Source: Azorinus chamasolen
Taxonomy: Eukaryota; Mollusca; Bivalvia; Cardiida; Solecurtidae
Length of the DNA: 64,000 bases
Reading direction: 5' to 3'
NCBI GenBank assembly: GCA_963576725.1
Contig: OY755239.1
Coordinates: 59,489,453 to 59,553,452 of the forward strand
Both the position numbers and the translations under genes were made by a program. Positions 19,529 to 30,459 of this stretch are shown piece by piece; the first letter of the stretch is position 1, and each line of letters opens with the position of its first letter. The notes beneath the pieces are model-generated. The model saw only the letters and a list, made by a program, of their open reading frames with translations, was not told the DNA's origin and did no database searches.

Positions 19529-19891
19529 TACAGTGCTCCCTCCCTACAACGACCCTCTCAATAACGAGTCCCTCCTTACAACAACGCATGTCCCTGTTTC
19601 CTAAACAACAAGACTCCAGAAACAACTTTTTCCATCGTATTTGCTTATTGCCTCCATCACACCCTATGTTGTGACCACTCTTTAGAATCGTCACTTTGTG
19701 ACGATTCTAAAGAGTGGTACAACATAGGGTTTGATAGAGGCATAGCGGTTTTAGTTCTCCAATTAACCTTATCTGGGGATCTACAAACAAGCTAATTATG
19801 TTTGATTTTCCCTCCCTATAACAACTCCCTCTGAACAACACATACAATCTTCGTATCCCAAAGGGTGTCGTTGTAGAGAGGGAGCACTGTA
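19529..19891. mobile_element. U-family TA element, complete
   Basis: TIRs CAGTGCTCCCTCCCTACAAC and the complement GTTGTAGAGAGGGAGCACTG are flanked by TA. The centre is a hairpin CACCCTATGTTGTGACCACT with apex AATCGTCACTTTGTGACGATT. This copy shows that the scattered U hairpins belong to a TA-type element. No coding capacity. Confidence 0.85.
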
Positions 19892-19899
19892 GTTAAACC

Positions 19900-20045
19900 T
19901 TAACTCACTATCTCCCTTTTACAAACGAGTGAATCCAGATGAGACATCGAGTAACGCGGATCCAATCAGTTTGACACCCGGTCAATAGTTTTTCAAACAC
20001 TTGATCGAATCGGAGATAGTCAGAATTGCATTATATCATTTTACA
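19900..20045 (+). mobile_element. B-family partial copy
   Basis: CGAGTGAATCCAGATGAGAC hairpin with shortened right arm, then CCGGTCAATAGTTTTTCAAA. Confidence 0.6.
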
Positions 20046-20046
20046 T

Positions 20047-20135
20047 AGTGTTGATCACATGGCTCCTCAGGGAGCCGTTTTATCTCTGTCTACACTGTTT
20101 GCAAATGTCAGTGCACTCGTTTCCCCGTTCCCCAG
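20047..20135 (-). mobile_element. H-like partial copy
   Basis: ATGGCTCCTCAGGGAGCCGT apex and CTACACTGTTTGCAAATGTC. Outer left arm mostly lost. Confidence 0.5.
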
Positions 20136-20388
20136 AAATAATGTACACATGATTACGAAAGTTTGATGTTAAAGCATTGGTGTTGCCAATGTTATTATTG
20201 TGTGCATTTTGGTTCCGTATTTTTTCATGATACCGCAATATGAGTATGATGTAAACCATTCTTATCGATTCTAAAATTTGTTTTACGATATAAGTTGCTG
20301 AGGGAAATCTTCATACGATGACCAAAACAGTATTATTTCAATGGTTATGAGACATCTTGAAAACCCGTTACTTATAACCAGATTAGCT

Positions 20389-20574
20389 TTAACCCTTTCC
20401 CTGTAATATTCATGGAATAACTATAATTAAATATGGAAGGTGGACCATTGTAGTCATTATTGAAAGTAAAGAAACACATCTTTAAAATTCCAATAATACA
20501 CAGAGCATACCCTGATCTGGGCCAACTCTGTTTGCAAATGCGTGAAAATACGTTTATATGAAGGACCGGGTTAA
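20389..20574 (-). mobile_element. E-family TTAA MITE with hairpin deletion
   Basis: TTAACCCTTTCCCTG to GAAGGACCGGGTTAA. GCATACCCTGATCTGGGCCA shows both inner arms removed. Confidence 0.8.
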
Positions 20575-21017
20575 ACAAGTTTACCCAGTTCTTTTTTCAA
20601 TCAGATTACTAGACGATATTTTTTCAATGGCCTTCATTCCAGACCGATATTTATTCTGTTAAGTACTTCTGTAGATAAATTGTATGAAATATGTTTCTTG
20701 CGTGAATCTTCTTGAGTAGTGTATCAGTTCGTTTAACTGTTCATGGTTAAACACTGTCCAGGTGTGATTCTATCAATCCATATCCTTTACTTATATCTCC
20801 CTACTTGCGGCAAGCGTGCATTAATCCTCGAAATAAGCTTTGAGGTGTTACAATAATAACAAGAACGCACACGTTGTATGGAAAGATGGTTCATTTTTCC
20901 TATCTGATGCTGTAGATAATAGACTTGTTCTTCTATCGAATTTTCCCACGCTTCAGTCAACCCCTGTCTGACTGGTACTCATTTGAATTGTATCCGGTGA
21001 GGAGGAGTTTTAATGAG
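20575..21017. other. No feature recognised
   Basis: No coding potential or assigned repeat. Confidence 0.5.
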
Positions 21018-21130
21018 TACACTAAAACCCCTCTAATGCGACCACTTAATGAATAAATATGAGTGTCTTTATAAGCAGGTGGTTGCTTAATGCAGGACAA
21101 AATTAATGCAGAGAGCTCCTCTGGAGGTTT
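21018..21130. mobile_element. R-family half element
   Basis: TACACTAAAACCCCTCTAATG start, hairpin left arm to GAGCTCCTCTGGAGG, then unrelated AT-rich sequence. Break just past the apex. Confidence 0.7.
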
Positions 21131-21327
21131 AATTAATACATCATTATAATTTATTAAATTATTATACTACTTCACAAAAGCAGTTGTTCATAAAAAATAT
21201 TACACTTTTCAAAATATAATGAACCGCTCGCAATGCCAAAAGAAATCATGTTAACCATCCGTTGGCAGGGTTTCATTTTATGTTCTTGTAATATGCGTAT
21301 TTAATAAAGTGTATTAAATAGTGCATA

Positions 21328-21414
21328 GGGGTTTGTACCGCTTAATGGGAGTCTATATATACTATACAATATACATGTAGTATATATAAACTACCATGAA
21401 GCGGTACAGACCCC
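21328..21414. repeat. 87-bp palindrome
   Basis: GGGGTTTGTACCGCTT pairs with AAGCGGTACAGACCCC. The AT-rich centre includes CTATATATACTA and TAGTATATATA. Confidence 0.75.
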
Positions 21415-21628
21415 AATGAAATAGTGTACAGTGCAGGAAATAATATTCAAACCCATTCACAGGAACATATATAACTACGTTATACATTGCAATGTGTAAG
21501 TCTGAGATGTGATATTTAAAAAGCATGGTTAGCTAGACAATTTACATAGTAATAGGTAACGCACGTTCTAGCTTTATAATTAGAAAATAGAAAGTATTTT
21601 CGTTGGAATTTTGTATTATACCCACTCG

Positions 21629-22070
21629 TTAACCATTTCCCTGTTGAATATTCATGCAAGAATTAATGACATTATGAATATTTATTTTTCGTTAATTTCT
21701 ATAAGGCATTTTGTACACAGCCTTTAGGTATTGGAGGAAACGATTTTAACCCTTCGCTTGCTGAATTTTAAAATACATTTCTCCTTCTTTACCCATGCCC
21801 TGTTGTATAATTACATATATCCTCACTGTGTACAAGTATTTCGCTGTGCGATCACTGCTGTGGAGTGCACTGGTTGCACAATCAACTTGTAAATAGTGCA
21901 GACCCCGACGAGACAGCTCCTGCAGGAGCTGTCTCATCTGGGTCTTCACTATTTACAGGTAGGTATATTGACGTGAATAGCAAGCGAAAGGTTAATTTCA
22001 TATGCAAATAGAGCAAACCCTGACCAGACGGCTCCTGTATAACCTGTTTGCAAATGCGTAAAAATCGTTT
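21629..22070 (+). mobile_element. D-family MITE hosting a G copy
   Basis: TTAACCATTTCCCTGTTG and ATTCATGCAAGAATTAATGA, then G at 21746-21995. TTTCATATGCAAATAGAGCA continues the D hairpin, which is shortened. Confidence 0.65.
21746..21995 (+). mobile_element. G-family TTAA MITE, full 250-bp copy
   Basis: TTAACCCTTCGCTTGC to CAAGCGAAAGGTTAA. Hairpin apex AGCTCCTGCAGGAGCT. Inserted in a D copy. Confidence 0.88.
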
Positions 22071-22390
22071 GTACCATACATATTTAGACAGGCGCACTTC
22101 GAGCATTGGACATAAACATTCTCTTGCTGAAAAAAACCCCAACCTATACTCAGTCTTTTACATAGTAAGAGTTGCAGTCATATTTGTACTCGTGGTACAC
22201 GGATATCCGTTCCGCTAGTTGGAACCCTTGTTATTACATAGTACATATAGACCCCCATGCGGTCCAGACCCCTGTGGATGCGATCGAACTTTTGAGTACT
22301 ATTGGCCTAGTATCAATGGAAAAGTAGTAAAGTCAAGCAGGCAAAGCCACATGCAAGACGCAACCACCACCAAAACACCGATAGACAGCA
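22071..22390. other. No feature recognised
   Basis: No supported gene. A 100-codon frame at 22219-22521 depends on the following CA repeat. Confidence 0.5.
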
Positions 22391-22459
22391 TGACACACAC
22401 ACACACACACACACACACACAACCACACACCCAAACGCACACGCACACACACACACACG
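22391..22459. repeat. CA microsatellite
   Basis: Long interrupted AC/CA run. The following 22460-22600 is C/A-rich with low complexity. Confidence 0.9.
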
Positions 22460-22685
22460 AAATGAACACAGAAAACACCAAAAGACACACAAGAAACAGG
22501 GACAAACGTTCCACAACATGAACAAACCACAAGTACAAAGACTCAAGGCAAACAAAAGGAAGGGTGACAAAGAGAGCACCGCCTTGGCACGGTCAGCAGC
22601 AAAAACACCACTGGGGGTTTAAACCGGTTTACGGACGTCCTAACCTCACACTTCTCTCAAAGTCACCCTGTTTGAATCTTGGTGT

Positions 22686-23039
22686 GACGCCTTTGCAAAT
22701 ACAGTAAAACCTCTCTAAACCGGACGTTCAATTTATTATAAATATCGGTCTTGCAGACAGGTGGCAGCTTGATGCAGGGTGAAAGTCATGCAGAAAGCTC
22801 CTCTAGGAGCTTTCTGCATGAATTTCACCCTGCATTAAGCAGCCACCTGCCTCAAAGTATCTAAATTCCTCTCTGCTAAATGTCTGGTTTAGAGGGTTTT
22901 ATTAAAGATATGATTCTATAGTTTCGGTAATGATAAAACAACCCCGTGTCACAGTGTCATCATACAACATTCATCGATTATAAATAATATTTACTGTATA
23001 ATTATTTCGTTCATGAATATTTATAGAGAGAAGGGTTAA
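22686..23039 (-). mobile_element. D-family remnant hosting a P element
   Basis: GTGACGCCTTTGCAAA lies left of P. GATATGATTCTATAGTTTC, ATGAATATTTATAGAGAGAA and GGGTTAA lie right of it. The D hairpin itself is missing. Confidence 0.55.
22700..22904 (+). mobile_element. P-family TA element
   Basis: TA-CAGTAAAACCTCTCTAAACC start and a near-perfect hairpin 22758-22854 (apex AAGCTCCTCTAGGAGCTT). The right TIR has decayed to GGTTTAGAGGGTTTTATTA. Confidence 0.82.
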
Positions 23040-23072
23040 AGAGCTCAGCGAACATTCGAAATCTTCTGATTA

Positions 23073-23467
23073 TACGATAAAAACTCGATACTACGAACTT
23101 TTAGAAATGAAGAATTTATGTCTTTGTATGCAGGTGGCTACTTAGTGCAGGGTGAAAGTCATAAATATTATCATGATTTGCATGATTTTCACCCTGTATT
23201 AAGCTGCCACCTGTGTTAAAGACCAATAACGGTACGTATTTGAGTTTTCGTAGTATCGAGTATTCGTAGTATCGCGGTTTTACTATAAATAATAAAAACT
23301 CGATACAACGAAATTTTAGAAATGAAGAATTTATTCTTTCTATGCAGATGACTGCTTTCTGCATGACTTTCACCCTGCATTAAGTTGCCACATGTGGTGA
23401 AGACGAATAATGGAACACATTTAAGTGTTCGTAGTATCGAGTGTTCGTAGTATTGCGGTTTTACTAT
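23073..23467. mobile_element. Two X-family elements in tandem
   Basis: Copy 1 23073-23285, copy 2 about 23290-23467. Each starts AAAAACTCGATAC and ends GTAGTATCGAG..GCGGTTTTACTA. Copy 1 keeps the damaged hairpin; copy 2 has lost its left arm. The core CCTGCATTAAG is the one in P/R/S. Confidence 0.65.
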
Positions 23468-23499
23468 ATATTCCGGGCGTTTACTCATTGTTTTTAATC

Positions 23500-23666
23500 T
23501 TATTTCGGCATTCGCGTCCTGACTCGCATTTGCAAATAGCTTGGATCCAGATAAGACACCGAATGACACAGGATCCAAGCTGTTTAACGATTCGAAAGTA
23601 AGTAAAAATTCGTTGCAGACCGAAAAATATAAACAGGCATACTGTTTTCAGCAGCCATAGGGTTAA
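23500..23666 (+). mobile_element. B-family MITE, partial
   Basis: GACTCGCATTTGCAAATAGC, hairpin shortened at right (GACACAGGATCCAAGC), right end CATAGGGTTAA. Confidence 0.65.
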
Positions 23667-23930
23667 AATTAAACTGCGTATGTTTTCTCAGTTATTTTCG
23701 TCTAATACAACTTGTTTAACGATACAATAATTAAAAGAAATGTAAGTTTTAAGCTGGTGTAATATACATGTAGCCCCGCAGTCCTCGCTTTTAACGAAAA
23801 GGCTACACATTTATGGTGATAGATGCTCAATGTTTTGCTTTATTGACTGTAACTATATAGCCCAACAGTATTGTTTTAATGACAAGAGGAACTTAATAAA
23901 TATTTGAAACTATTATTAGGGATTTACTGT

Positions 23931-24157
23931 CTAACGCTTTACTCCATGAATAATTAGAAGGTACATTGTTATAATAGCACATAGACAAAGAATTGTTGTG
24001 GCCATGGCAGAAACTGTAGAATGATATCTACTACACCATATCATAAGCAAATAGAACAGACCCTGATCAGACGGCTCCTGAAGGAGCTGTCTGATCTGGG
24101 TATACTTATATATGTTTGCAAAAGCGTATAATTGCGTGTTTATTGAGTAAAGGATTA
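23931..24157 (+). mobile_element. D-family MITE
   Basis: CTAACGCTTTACTCCATG start, hairpin 24047-24118 (apex GGCTCCTGAAGGAGCT), end GAGTAAAGGATTA. Confidence 0.75.
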
Positions 24158-24379
24158 CGACAATGCCACCAAATACCCATATTTCTTGTTCTCTTTTACA
24201 AAAAGTACTTTCTAGTTTGTTGGTATAAGCTGAGTTATATAGATTACAACTTGTTCTGTTCCTAAATTGCCGTGTATAACACTTACCAGACACCATTATA
24301 TTAATCTACCATTTATAAAAGGAAATAACAAACTGAAACTCTGCTGCGAATCACTTACCATTTACTTGATGAACATTCA

Positions 24380-24628
24380 TTAACCCTTCGCTTGCTATTC
24401 ACATCAATATACCTACCTGTAAATAGTGCAGACCCAGATGAGACAGCTCCTTTAGGAGCTGTCTCATCAGGGTCTGCACTATTTACAAGTTAATTGTGCA
24501 ACAAGTGCACTCCATAGCAGTGATTGCACAGCGATATACTTGTACACAGTGAAGATATATGTAATTATACAACAGGGCATGGGTAAAGAAAGAGAAATGT
24601 ATTTTAAAATTCAGCAAGAAAAGGGTTA
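24380..24628 (-). mobile_element. G-family TTAA MITE, full copy
   Basis: TTAACCCTTCGCTTGC to CAAGAAAAGGGTTAA. Hairpin apex AGCTCCTTTAGGAGCT. Lies inside D-like flanks (TTGATGAACATTCAT before it). Confidence 0.87.
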
Positions 24629-24641
24629 AAACATAAGGGTA

Positions 24642-24849
24642 TACAGTGAAATCTCTCTGTACCGGAATTCTAGTACAGAAGAACGTAGATACTTTTAGGC
24701 AGGCGGCTGCTTAATGCAGGGTGAAAGTCATGCAGAAAGCTCCTAGAGGAGCTTTCTGCATGACTTTCACCCTGTATTAAGCTTCCACATGTCCCCAAGA
24801 CCAATATTCATACTTCATTTAAATATCGGTTTAGGGAGGTTTTACTGTA
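24642..24849 (-). mobile_element. P-family TA element
   Basis: TACAGTGAAATCTCTCTGTAC start; right end GGTTTAGGGAGGTTTTACTG-TA. Hairpin 24699-24790 nearly perfect. Confidence 0.82.
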
Positions 24850-24850
24850 T

Positions 24851-25033
24851 CATGAATAATCATGATTAATAATTGACTGAGTTGTTGTTATGGTATAAAC
24901 GAATAAGAACATAGAGCATTTTGGCATTGGCAGAAACTGTAGAATCCGACATTTATGTAAACAGTAAACAGAGCAGACTCTGTTCTGCGTATATTCTGTT
25001 TACAAACCGTTTTTGTAGTGTGTACAGGGCTAA
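24851..25033 (+). mobile_element. D-family continuation
   Basis: TGAATAATCATGATTAATAA, CAGAAACTGTAGAATCCGAC, and hairpin outer arms with inner stem deleted. Together with 24350-24379 it may be one D copy carrying G and P insertions. Confidence 0.5.
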
Positions 25034-25241
25034 TTAACCCATTACCTCATAGGCTTTTTTTTTTTAGATCAAACCACTTTGAATAAATATACCAAAAATG
25101 AGCATTAACTAGAGTAAAGGACAATTTTAGAAGTGTGTTGTTTGAAACCATATAGGAGCAAATGCTCTATTTATCACAATGGTTTCAACAGGTGACCTTT
25201 TCAGAGGCGTCAAAAGGCGCCAATATTAGAGAATGGGTTAA
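25034..25241 (-). mobile_element. F-family TTAA MITE, left arm lost
   Basis: TTAACCCATTACCTCATAGG to GAGAATGGGTTAA. GTTTGAAACCATATAGGAGC shows loss of one arm up to the apex. Confidence 0.82.
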
Positions 25242-25584
25242 CAGCACTATACTTGCTCTTGAGTGGAGCTATTTTGCTATACGAAGTATTTTTTACAAAT
25301 ATCTTGATTGTAAAGCAAAGCGGTATTCTTTAATAGTGTCTTTTTCAACTGTTTGACAACTTATCAGTGTCGAATAATATTGCTGCCTTTGCGAGAAAAA
25401 AAATGAAATAGTTTGCCAGAAATTAGAAAATTATTAAAATTTATTTCGGCAGTAATCATTTCGACTAACCTTTATTTGTAATAAAAGTATTTTGATTTAT
25501 GTTTTAAAGCACACAATGATAAAGAATATAAATCTAACAAGGATTGTCTTGTCATCAACCCTTCTCTATCCAGAACACTCCACC

Positions 25585-25740
25585 CGTCGTCCAACAAACC
25601 CTATGTTGAGACCAGTTACCACTCTTTGGAATTGTCTCTTCGAGTCGATTCTAAAGAGTGGTCACAACATTTGGTTTGGTGGGAAAATAAAGAAGTTATA
25701 CTTGAAAATGTTTTAATTTACACATCTTATCTGGAGCTCT
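25585..25740. mobile_element. U-family hairpin
   Basis: CAACAAACCCTATGTTGAGA and ATTCTAAAGAGTGGTCACAA; the family's right flank GAAGTTATACTTGAAAATG follows. Confidence 0.6.
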
Positions 25741-25741
25741 G

Positions 25742-26331
25742 CTGGGTTCCAAACATAAATATAATATAAGACAGTTTAATTAACATTTGTTCCGTAGGAT
25801 TTAGAAGACGAAGTGACTCAGCTTTGCCACCAGAATGTTTTAATTACAACATTTTGCCTACAGATGAACGTGTGTAACGGTATATTATTTCAGTATCAGA
25901 AATTAATATATTGAAGTTTAAATCAATATAATGTGTTTGTTTTGTCCAGAAACTCGTGGTCCATTTAGAATTTTTTTTGCATCATTAGTAATGTCGGTTC
26001 TGTTTGATAAATTGTTATGCTTTAAATAATTTCCTCGGATGTCTAATTTTAATTGATAACATACATAAAAATACAATATAATAAAGGATTGCCTTGTCTT
26101 CAGTCCTTCTCTATCAAGAAAACAGTCAGAGAGAACTCCGCATTGAGTTACTTATGCTTTTTTATATTATTCATTTGTGTATGGTTTGTCCAAAGATAAA
26201 GCGTTTTAAAGTTGCATTTACTAATGGTAGTAGATCATTTTTTTAAAAGTATTTCAGTGTTATAAAAGTAGCGTACTTGTATTGTTTTCCTTCTGTATAT
26301 AGCATTGTAATAAATGAGTCCAACATTTTCC
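25742..26331. other. No gene recognised
   Basis: Very AT-rich. A 35-base stretch near 26086 repeats sequence near 25540 (AAGGATTGYCTTGTC). Confidence 0.5.
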
Positions 26332-26490
26332 AGAGCTACAGATACAGATGCGTACTCAAATACGAAAAACATAATTTCTCCGCCGAACCATATCATATAC
26401 ATGTACTATGACTACTCTTCGAGATGATTCTAAAGAGTGGTCACAGTAAAGGGTTTGATGGATAAACAAAGAAATTATTCTTGAAAATGT
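26332..26490. mobile_element. U-family fragment
   Basis: CTACTCTTCGAGATGATTCT hairpin with a damaged left arm. Cut by the G insertion at TTAA. Confidence 0.55.
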
Positions 26491-26668
26491 TTAACCCTTC
26501 GCTTGCTGAATTTTAAAATACATGTTTCCTTCTTTACCCATGCCCTGCTGTATAATTACATATATCTTCATTGTGTACGAGTATTTCGCTGTGCAATCAC
26601 TGCTGTTGAGTGCACTGGTTGCACAATCAGCATGTAAATAGTGCAGACCCTGATGAGACAGCTCCTGC
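26491..26668 (+). mobile_element. G-family half element ending at hairpin apex
   Basis: Matches other G copies from TTAACCCTTCGC through GACAGCTCCTG, then changes abruptly to unrelated sequence. Right arm and terminus absent. Confidence 0.82.
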
Positions 26669-26828
26669 TGTATGTAGTTATGTTGTAAGTAAGAATCTGA
26701 TTCTACTAACTGTATATCTGTTTAAGTTTAATAACCTTCATTTAGTAATGATTTGAAGACATTGCCTTGATGTATCTCCCTTGGTTATACATGTTACACG
26801 GCACTGCATTGATTACATGTCAATGTAC

Positions 26829-27056
26829 TTGATCCATTGTGGCATAGGCTATTTTTAGATCTAACCTCTTTGAATAAATCTACCGAAAAGGAGCATTTAC
26901 TAGAGAAAAGGAAATCTTTAGACTTTTGTAGTTTTGAAACCTTTGTGATAAATGGAGCATTTGCTCCTATGGAGCAAATGTTCTACTTATCACAATGGTT
27001 TTAAGAATGACTTTTACAGAGGAGTCAAAAAACATCAATATGCAAGAATGGATTAA
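26829..27056 (-). mobile_element. F-family MITE
   Basis: Start decayed (TTGATCCATTG). Hairpin 26938-27000 with apex GCTCCTATGGAGC. Ends AAGAATGGATTAA. Confidence 0.75.
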
Positions 27057-27464
27057 ATGATAAGCCTAGTTTCAAAGCTCTAACAACGCAACTAGCTGTA
27101 GAATCACCATTTCAAAATGCACTGTACCTTGAACATATGGACCCTAATGCCCGAAGCACCTGGACTTCAATTCTATTACATTCCATACAAACCGTAGCCT
27201 TTTAACTTAAAATCATTTCAAAGATAATAATAATAGTGGGCCATGAGATGCTGATTTGATTTTGCAGCCATCTTGCCATATCTGAGACAGAATCAGAGAT
27301 GTAATCATGTATCATGAATCGCTACTATGCCTTTGGTTCTACCACACAATTCTTTCTACCGAATGAATGGTTAGACTGATTAATCTTTATCTTCCTCATG
27401 AAATTCTCGTTGGCAGAAAATGTTTTCTACATCAATTCTAGAAGTAGTATTTCTTTATATTTCT
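27057..27464. other. No feature recognised
   Basis: No coding potential or assigned repeat. Confidence 0.5.
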
Positions 27465-27654
27465 TTAACCCATTCCCTCATATTGATGCCTATCGACGCC
27501 TCTGTAAACGTCATGTTTTGAAACCATTGTGATAAACAACGCAATGGTTTCAAAACTACACACTAATATTTTCTGTTCTCTAGTAAATGCGCATTTACAG
27601 TAGATTTATTCAAAGAGGTTGGTTCTATAAACAACCTATGTGTGAATGGATTAA
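27465..27654 (+). mobile_element. F-family TTAA MITE without inner hairpin
   Basis: TTAACCCATTCCCTCATATT to GTGAATGGATTAA. GTGATAAACAACGCAATGG shows the apex removed. At 27655-27737 the F-end motif (GAGGGAATG.., AATGGGTTAA) recurs three times. Confidence 0.8.
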
Positions 27655-27839
27655 AACAGAATATGAGGAAATGAGTTAAAACAGGCTAAGAGGGAATGTG
27701 TATGATTATATGGACTAATGGGTTAAGGCTTAAAATATGTCACAGGAGCTCACACAGACGGTCACGTTCAAGTAGAAAACATTTTGCTATCTGATTCGTT
27801 GGTAATTTAAGCAGAAGTCGCCGCAATTTGTCCGAGGTA

Positions 27840-27974
27840 TTAACCCTTTATTCCATAAAAACGCATAGACCCAGATCAAACGGCTAATATAGGAGGTGTC
27901 TGATCAGGGTCTCCTCTGTTTGCTTATGATATAATACAAATATGATTTTACAGTTTCTGCCATCGCTAAATCAG
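27840..27974 (-). mobile_element. D-family MITE, truncated
   Basis: TTAACCCTTTATTCC start and hairpin (ACGGCTAATATAGGAGGTGT). Stops after TTTCTGCCATCGCTAAA. Confidence 0.65.
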
Positions 27975-28016
27975 TCTGTCTCACGGCGTCTTAGCTGGAT
28001 CCAAATTGATTGCAAA
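27975..28016. mobile_element. Right half hairpin of A/B type
   Basis: CTCACGGCGTCTTAGCTGG then ATCCAAATTGATTGC: only the right arm, starting near the apex. Confidence 0.5.
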
Positions 28017-28093
28017 GTTAGTAGACATAGTAAACATTCGCCTGCACTGTGGTAAATGTTGAATAAGTATGAAGATAGCAAACAAATATCAAA

Positions 28094-28340
28094 TTAACCC
28101 TTTCACCGCCGATGTCACATTAATGCACAACGACAAATAGTGCAGTCCCAGAATAGACGCCGCCTTTTCAAGGCGGCGTCTGATCAGGGACTTCACTATT
28201 TGTCTCAAACTCTTCTTCTATATCTGCGCTTTATTCCTTTGAAATTTGCATTTATTCATCTCATTTCCTTATTTGACCAAATGGCTTAACAAAAATTGCA
28301 TTGCAGACGACAATTAGAAATTTGGCGCCAAAAGGGTTAA
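28094..28340 (+). mobile_element. C-family TTAA MITE, full copy
   Basis: TTAACCCTTTCACCGCC to GGCGCCAAAAGGGTTAA. Hairpin 28134-28203. Confidence 0.87.
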
Positions 28341-28395
28341 CTGAAGTAATCATGCAGTTCTGTAATTTACTGTCAAACGAAGAACATTGATGAAT

Positions 28396-28553
28396 TTAAC
28401 TTATTATTGCATGAATGCACGAAATAATGGTCATGCATATTAATTAGATATATTCATAGCAGAAACTAGATTAGATCCCAATCAGACTGACGTCAAAGGG
28501 ACCGTCTGATCTGTGTCTACTCAGGCGTAACTTGTGACATATTGAGCAAAGGG
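28396..28553 (+). mobile_element. D-family MITE with internal deletions
   Basis: TTAACTTATTATTGC start, TCATGCATATTAATTAG, short hairpin, GAGCAAAGGG end. Confidence 0.55.
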
Positions 28554-28711
28554 CCAAAATCCTATGGAAAATCCGACTAAAAGCCATTGTAATATATATA
28601 AGCACTCGCATTTCCTCAGTTATTTCATGGCTGATCCTTTCAACTACACAACTAATGTCAGAAAATTTGTTTTGGTTGAAATTCTCGTTTTTATGAAAAT
28701 TGCAATTATAT

Positions 28712-28822
28712 ATTAGAACTAGAAAGATTAGTGCATATTTAAATATTCATCGGTTCTTTCTCCAGAAATGTCCAATATTAGCACCATTTATCACCCAATT
28801 ATCCATGGCAGATTGTAGATCA
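28712..28822. repeat. W unit, second copy (reverse of 7060-7230)
   Basis: GAACTAGAAAGATTAGTGCA and TTCTCCAGAAATGTCCAATA align with W. The terminal palindrome is reduced. Confidence 0.5.
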
Positions 28823-28899
28823 AACAGACTGGGTAAACATTGAACTGAAATATGTGACATTATTCGATAATGTAAACTATATGACTACAATGTAACTGC

Positions 28900-29145
28900 T
28901 TAACCCTTTCACCGCCGCAGCGGATAAATGCACCACGACAAAAAGTGCAGTCCAAGATCAGACGCCGCCTTTTCAAGGCGGCGTCTGATCAGGGACTGCA
29001 CTATTTGTCTCAGTCTCTATTTCTATATATGTGCTTTATTCCTTTGAAATTTGGATTTATTTATCTCATTTCCTTATTTTACTGAATGATTTAACAAAAT
29101 TTGGATTGCAGACGACAATTAGAAATTCGGCACCGAACGGGTTGA
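28900..29145 (+). mobile_element. C-family TTAA MITE, full copy
   Basis: TTAACCCTTTCACCGCC start; right TTAA mutated to TTGA. Perfect hairpin apex GCCGCCTTTTCAAGGCGGC. Confidence 0.86.
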
Positions 29146-29333
29146 ATAATTGTATTTTCTAGCACCGTTGATTAATTGTATAACGATTCATATTATTTAT
29201 AAATTTGAAAAAGCGTCTGCCTAATGTCTTAAAAAGGAATTCTCTACAATGACCTCATATTTTCAATATAACAAAACTTGATATGTGTTATGTTCAATCA
29301 TTATTATGAAGAGTGTCAATTTGAACACAAGGC

Positions 29334-29549
29334 TTAACCCAATCCCGCATATTGACGCCTTTTGGCACTTCTATAAAAGTCACTTTGTGAAAGCATTGTG
29401 ATAAATAGAGCCTTTGCTCCACATGAGCAAATGCTGTATTTACCACAATGCTTTCAAAACTACACACTTCTGAAAATTTCCTTTCCTCTTTTTGGTTGAT
29501 TTAATCAAAGAGGTTAGGTATAAAAATAGCCTAAGTTGAAATGGGTTAA
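29334..29549 (+). mobile_element. F-family TTAA MITE, full copy
   Basis: TTAACCCAATCCCGCATATT to GAAATGGGTTAA. Hairpin 29388-29452 with apex GCTCCACATGAGC. Confidence 0.85.
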
Positions 29550-29680
29550 GCCGGTGCCAGGGGCATGTGCAGTGTTATACTATTCAGAATTGCCCATGAA
29601 CGGACTCAGTATAACCGAGTCTGCAGTATTCTCTTTTTGTATTGCTGCTTTTGCTTTCGAAGGATCTCATACTTTCACAA
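29550..29680 (+). repeat. V-family partial unit
   Basis: GCCGGTGCCAGGGGCATG, ACCGAGTCTGCAGTATTC, TTGCTTTCGAAGGATC in family order. Abuts the F element's TTAA. Confidence 0.6.
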
Positions 29681-29979
29681 CTTATATTGAAAAAATGTCC
29701 CTGTGATATGAACCGTTTTCAACGATACTTACATTGTTTTGTTCTACAACAAAACATTATCGACCTTAGTCGAACAGTTAATGAAACTAAATTACGAGCC
29801 GAGTAAATACCACATGCAATACTTTGCCAAATAACATATCAAACACATGAAAGTTATGCATTCTTCCGTGTTTATTTCACTGGTTTTCTTGCGATATGCT
29901 TCTTTTCAGTATATAAACAAATTATTGATATAATCGTTAGGCATTGTTAAAGCACGTTACAAGTAGAGACTACCACATA

Positions 29980-30212
29980 ATATTTTATTCCATGAATATT
30001 CATGTGGGAGATAATTACACCATAAATCTTGATTAGATTTGTTTCTATAATGACATATCAACATATACATTTTTGGCCATGGCAGAAACTGTAGAATTGT
30101 ATCTATATTATTTTATAAGCAAACGGAGCAGACCATTATCAGACGGCTCTTATAGCAGTCGTCCTATCTGGGTTTACTCTGATTGCGAATGCGTAGAAAA
30201 TCTTATTTGCTG
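29980..30212 (+). mobile_element. D-family MITE
   Basis: TTATTCCATGAATATTCATG, CAGAAACTGTAGAATTG, hairpin 30119-30185. Both termini decayed. Confidence 0.65.
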
Positions 30213-30459
30213 CGGCAAAAGCCGCAGTCATCCTTTGACAGAAATTCAGAATGACCACGATTTACTACGAGACTAGTTTTTAGATTTACACCCCAGAACA
30301 TTTACAGCTGCAGTATTTTCACTGTGCTCACTTAGCCTCATTAATGCCCCCAAAACTATTTTATGTCTAATGTGTTGTTAACATTATGCAGGTCTTTTGC
30401 AGGTCATTTTCTCTGCACCATACTGTACTCCAAATACCTTCTGCAATCTGAGCAAATTA

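Noticed and set aside
22219..22521. 100-codon frame with THTHTH and PCGPDPCG
   Set aside because: Most of it is the CA microsatellite; no start context or homologous motif.
24422..24491. Strong hairpins followed by T-rich sequence as transcription terminators
   Set aside because: They are MITE centres repeated dozens of times in both orientations in a gene-free eukaryotic window.
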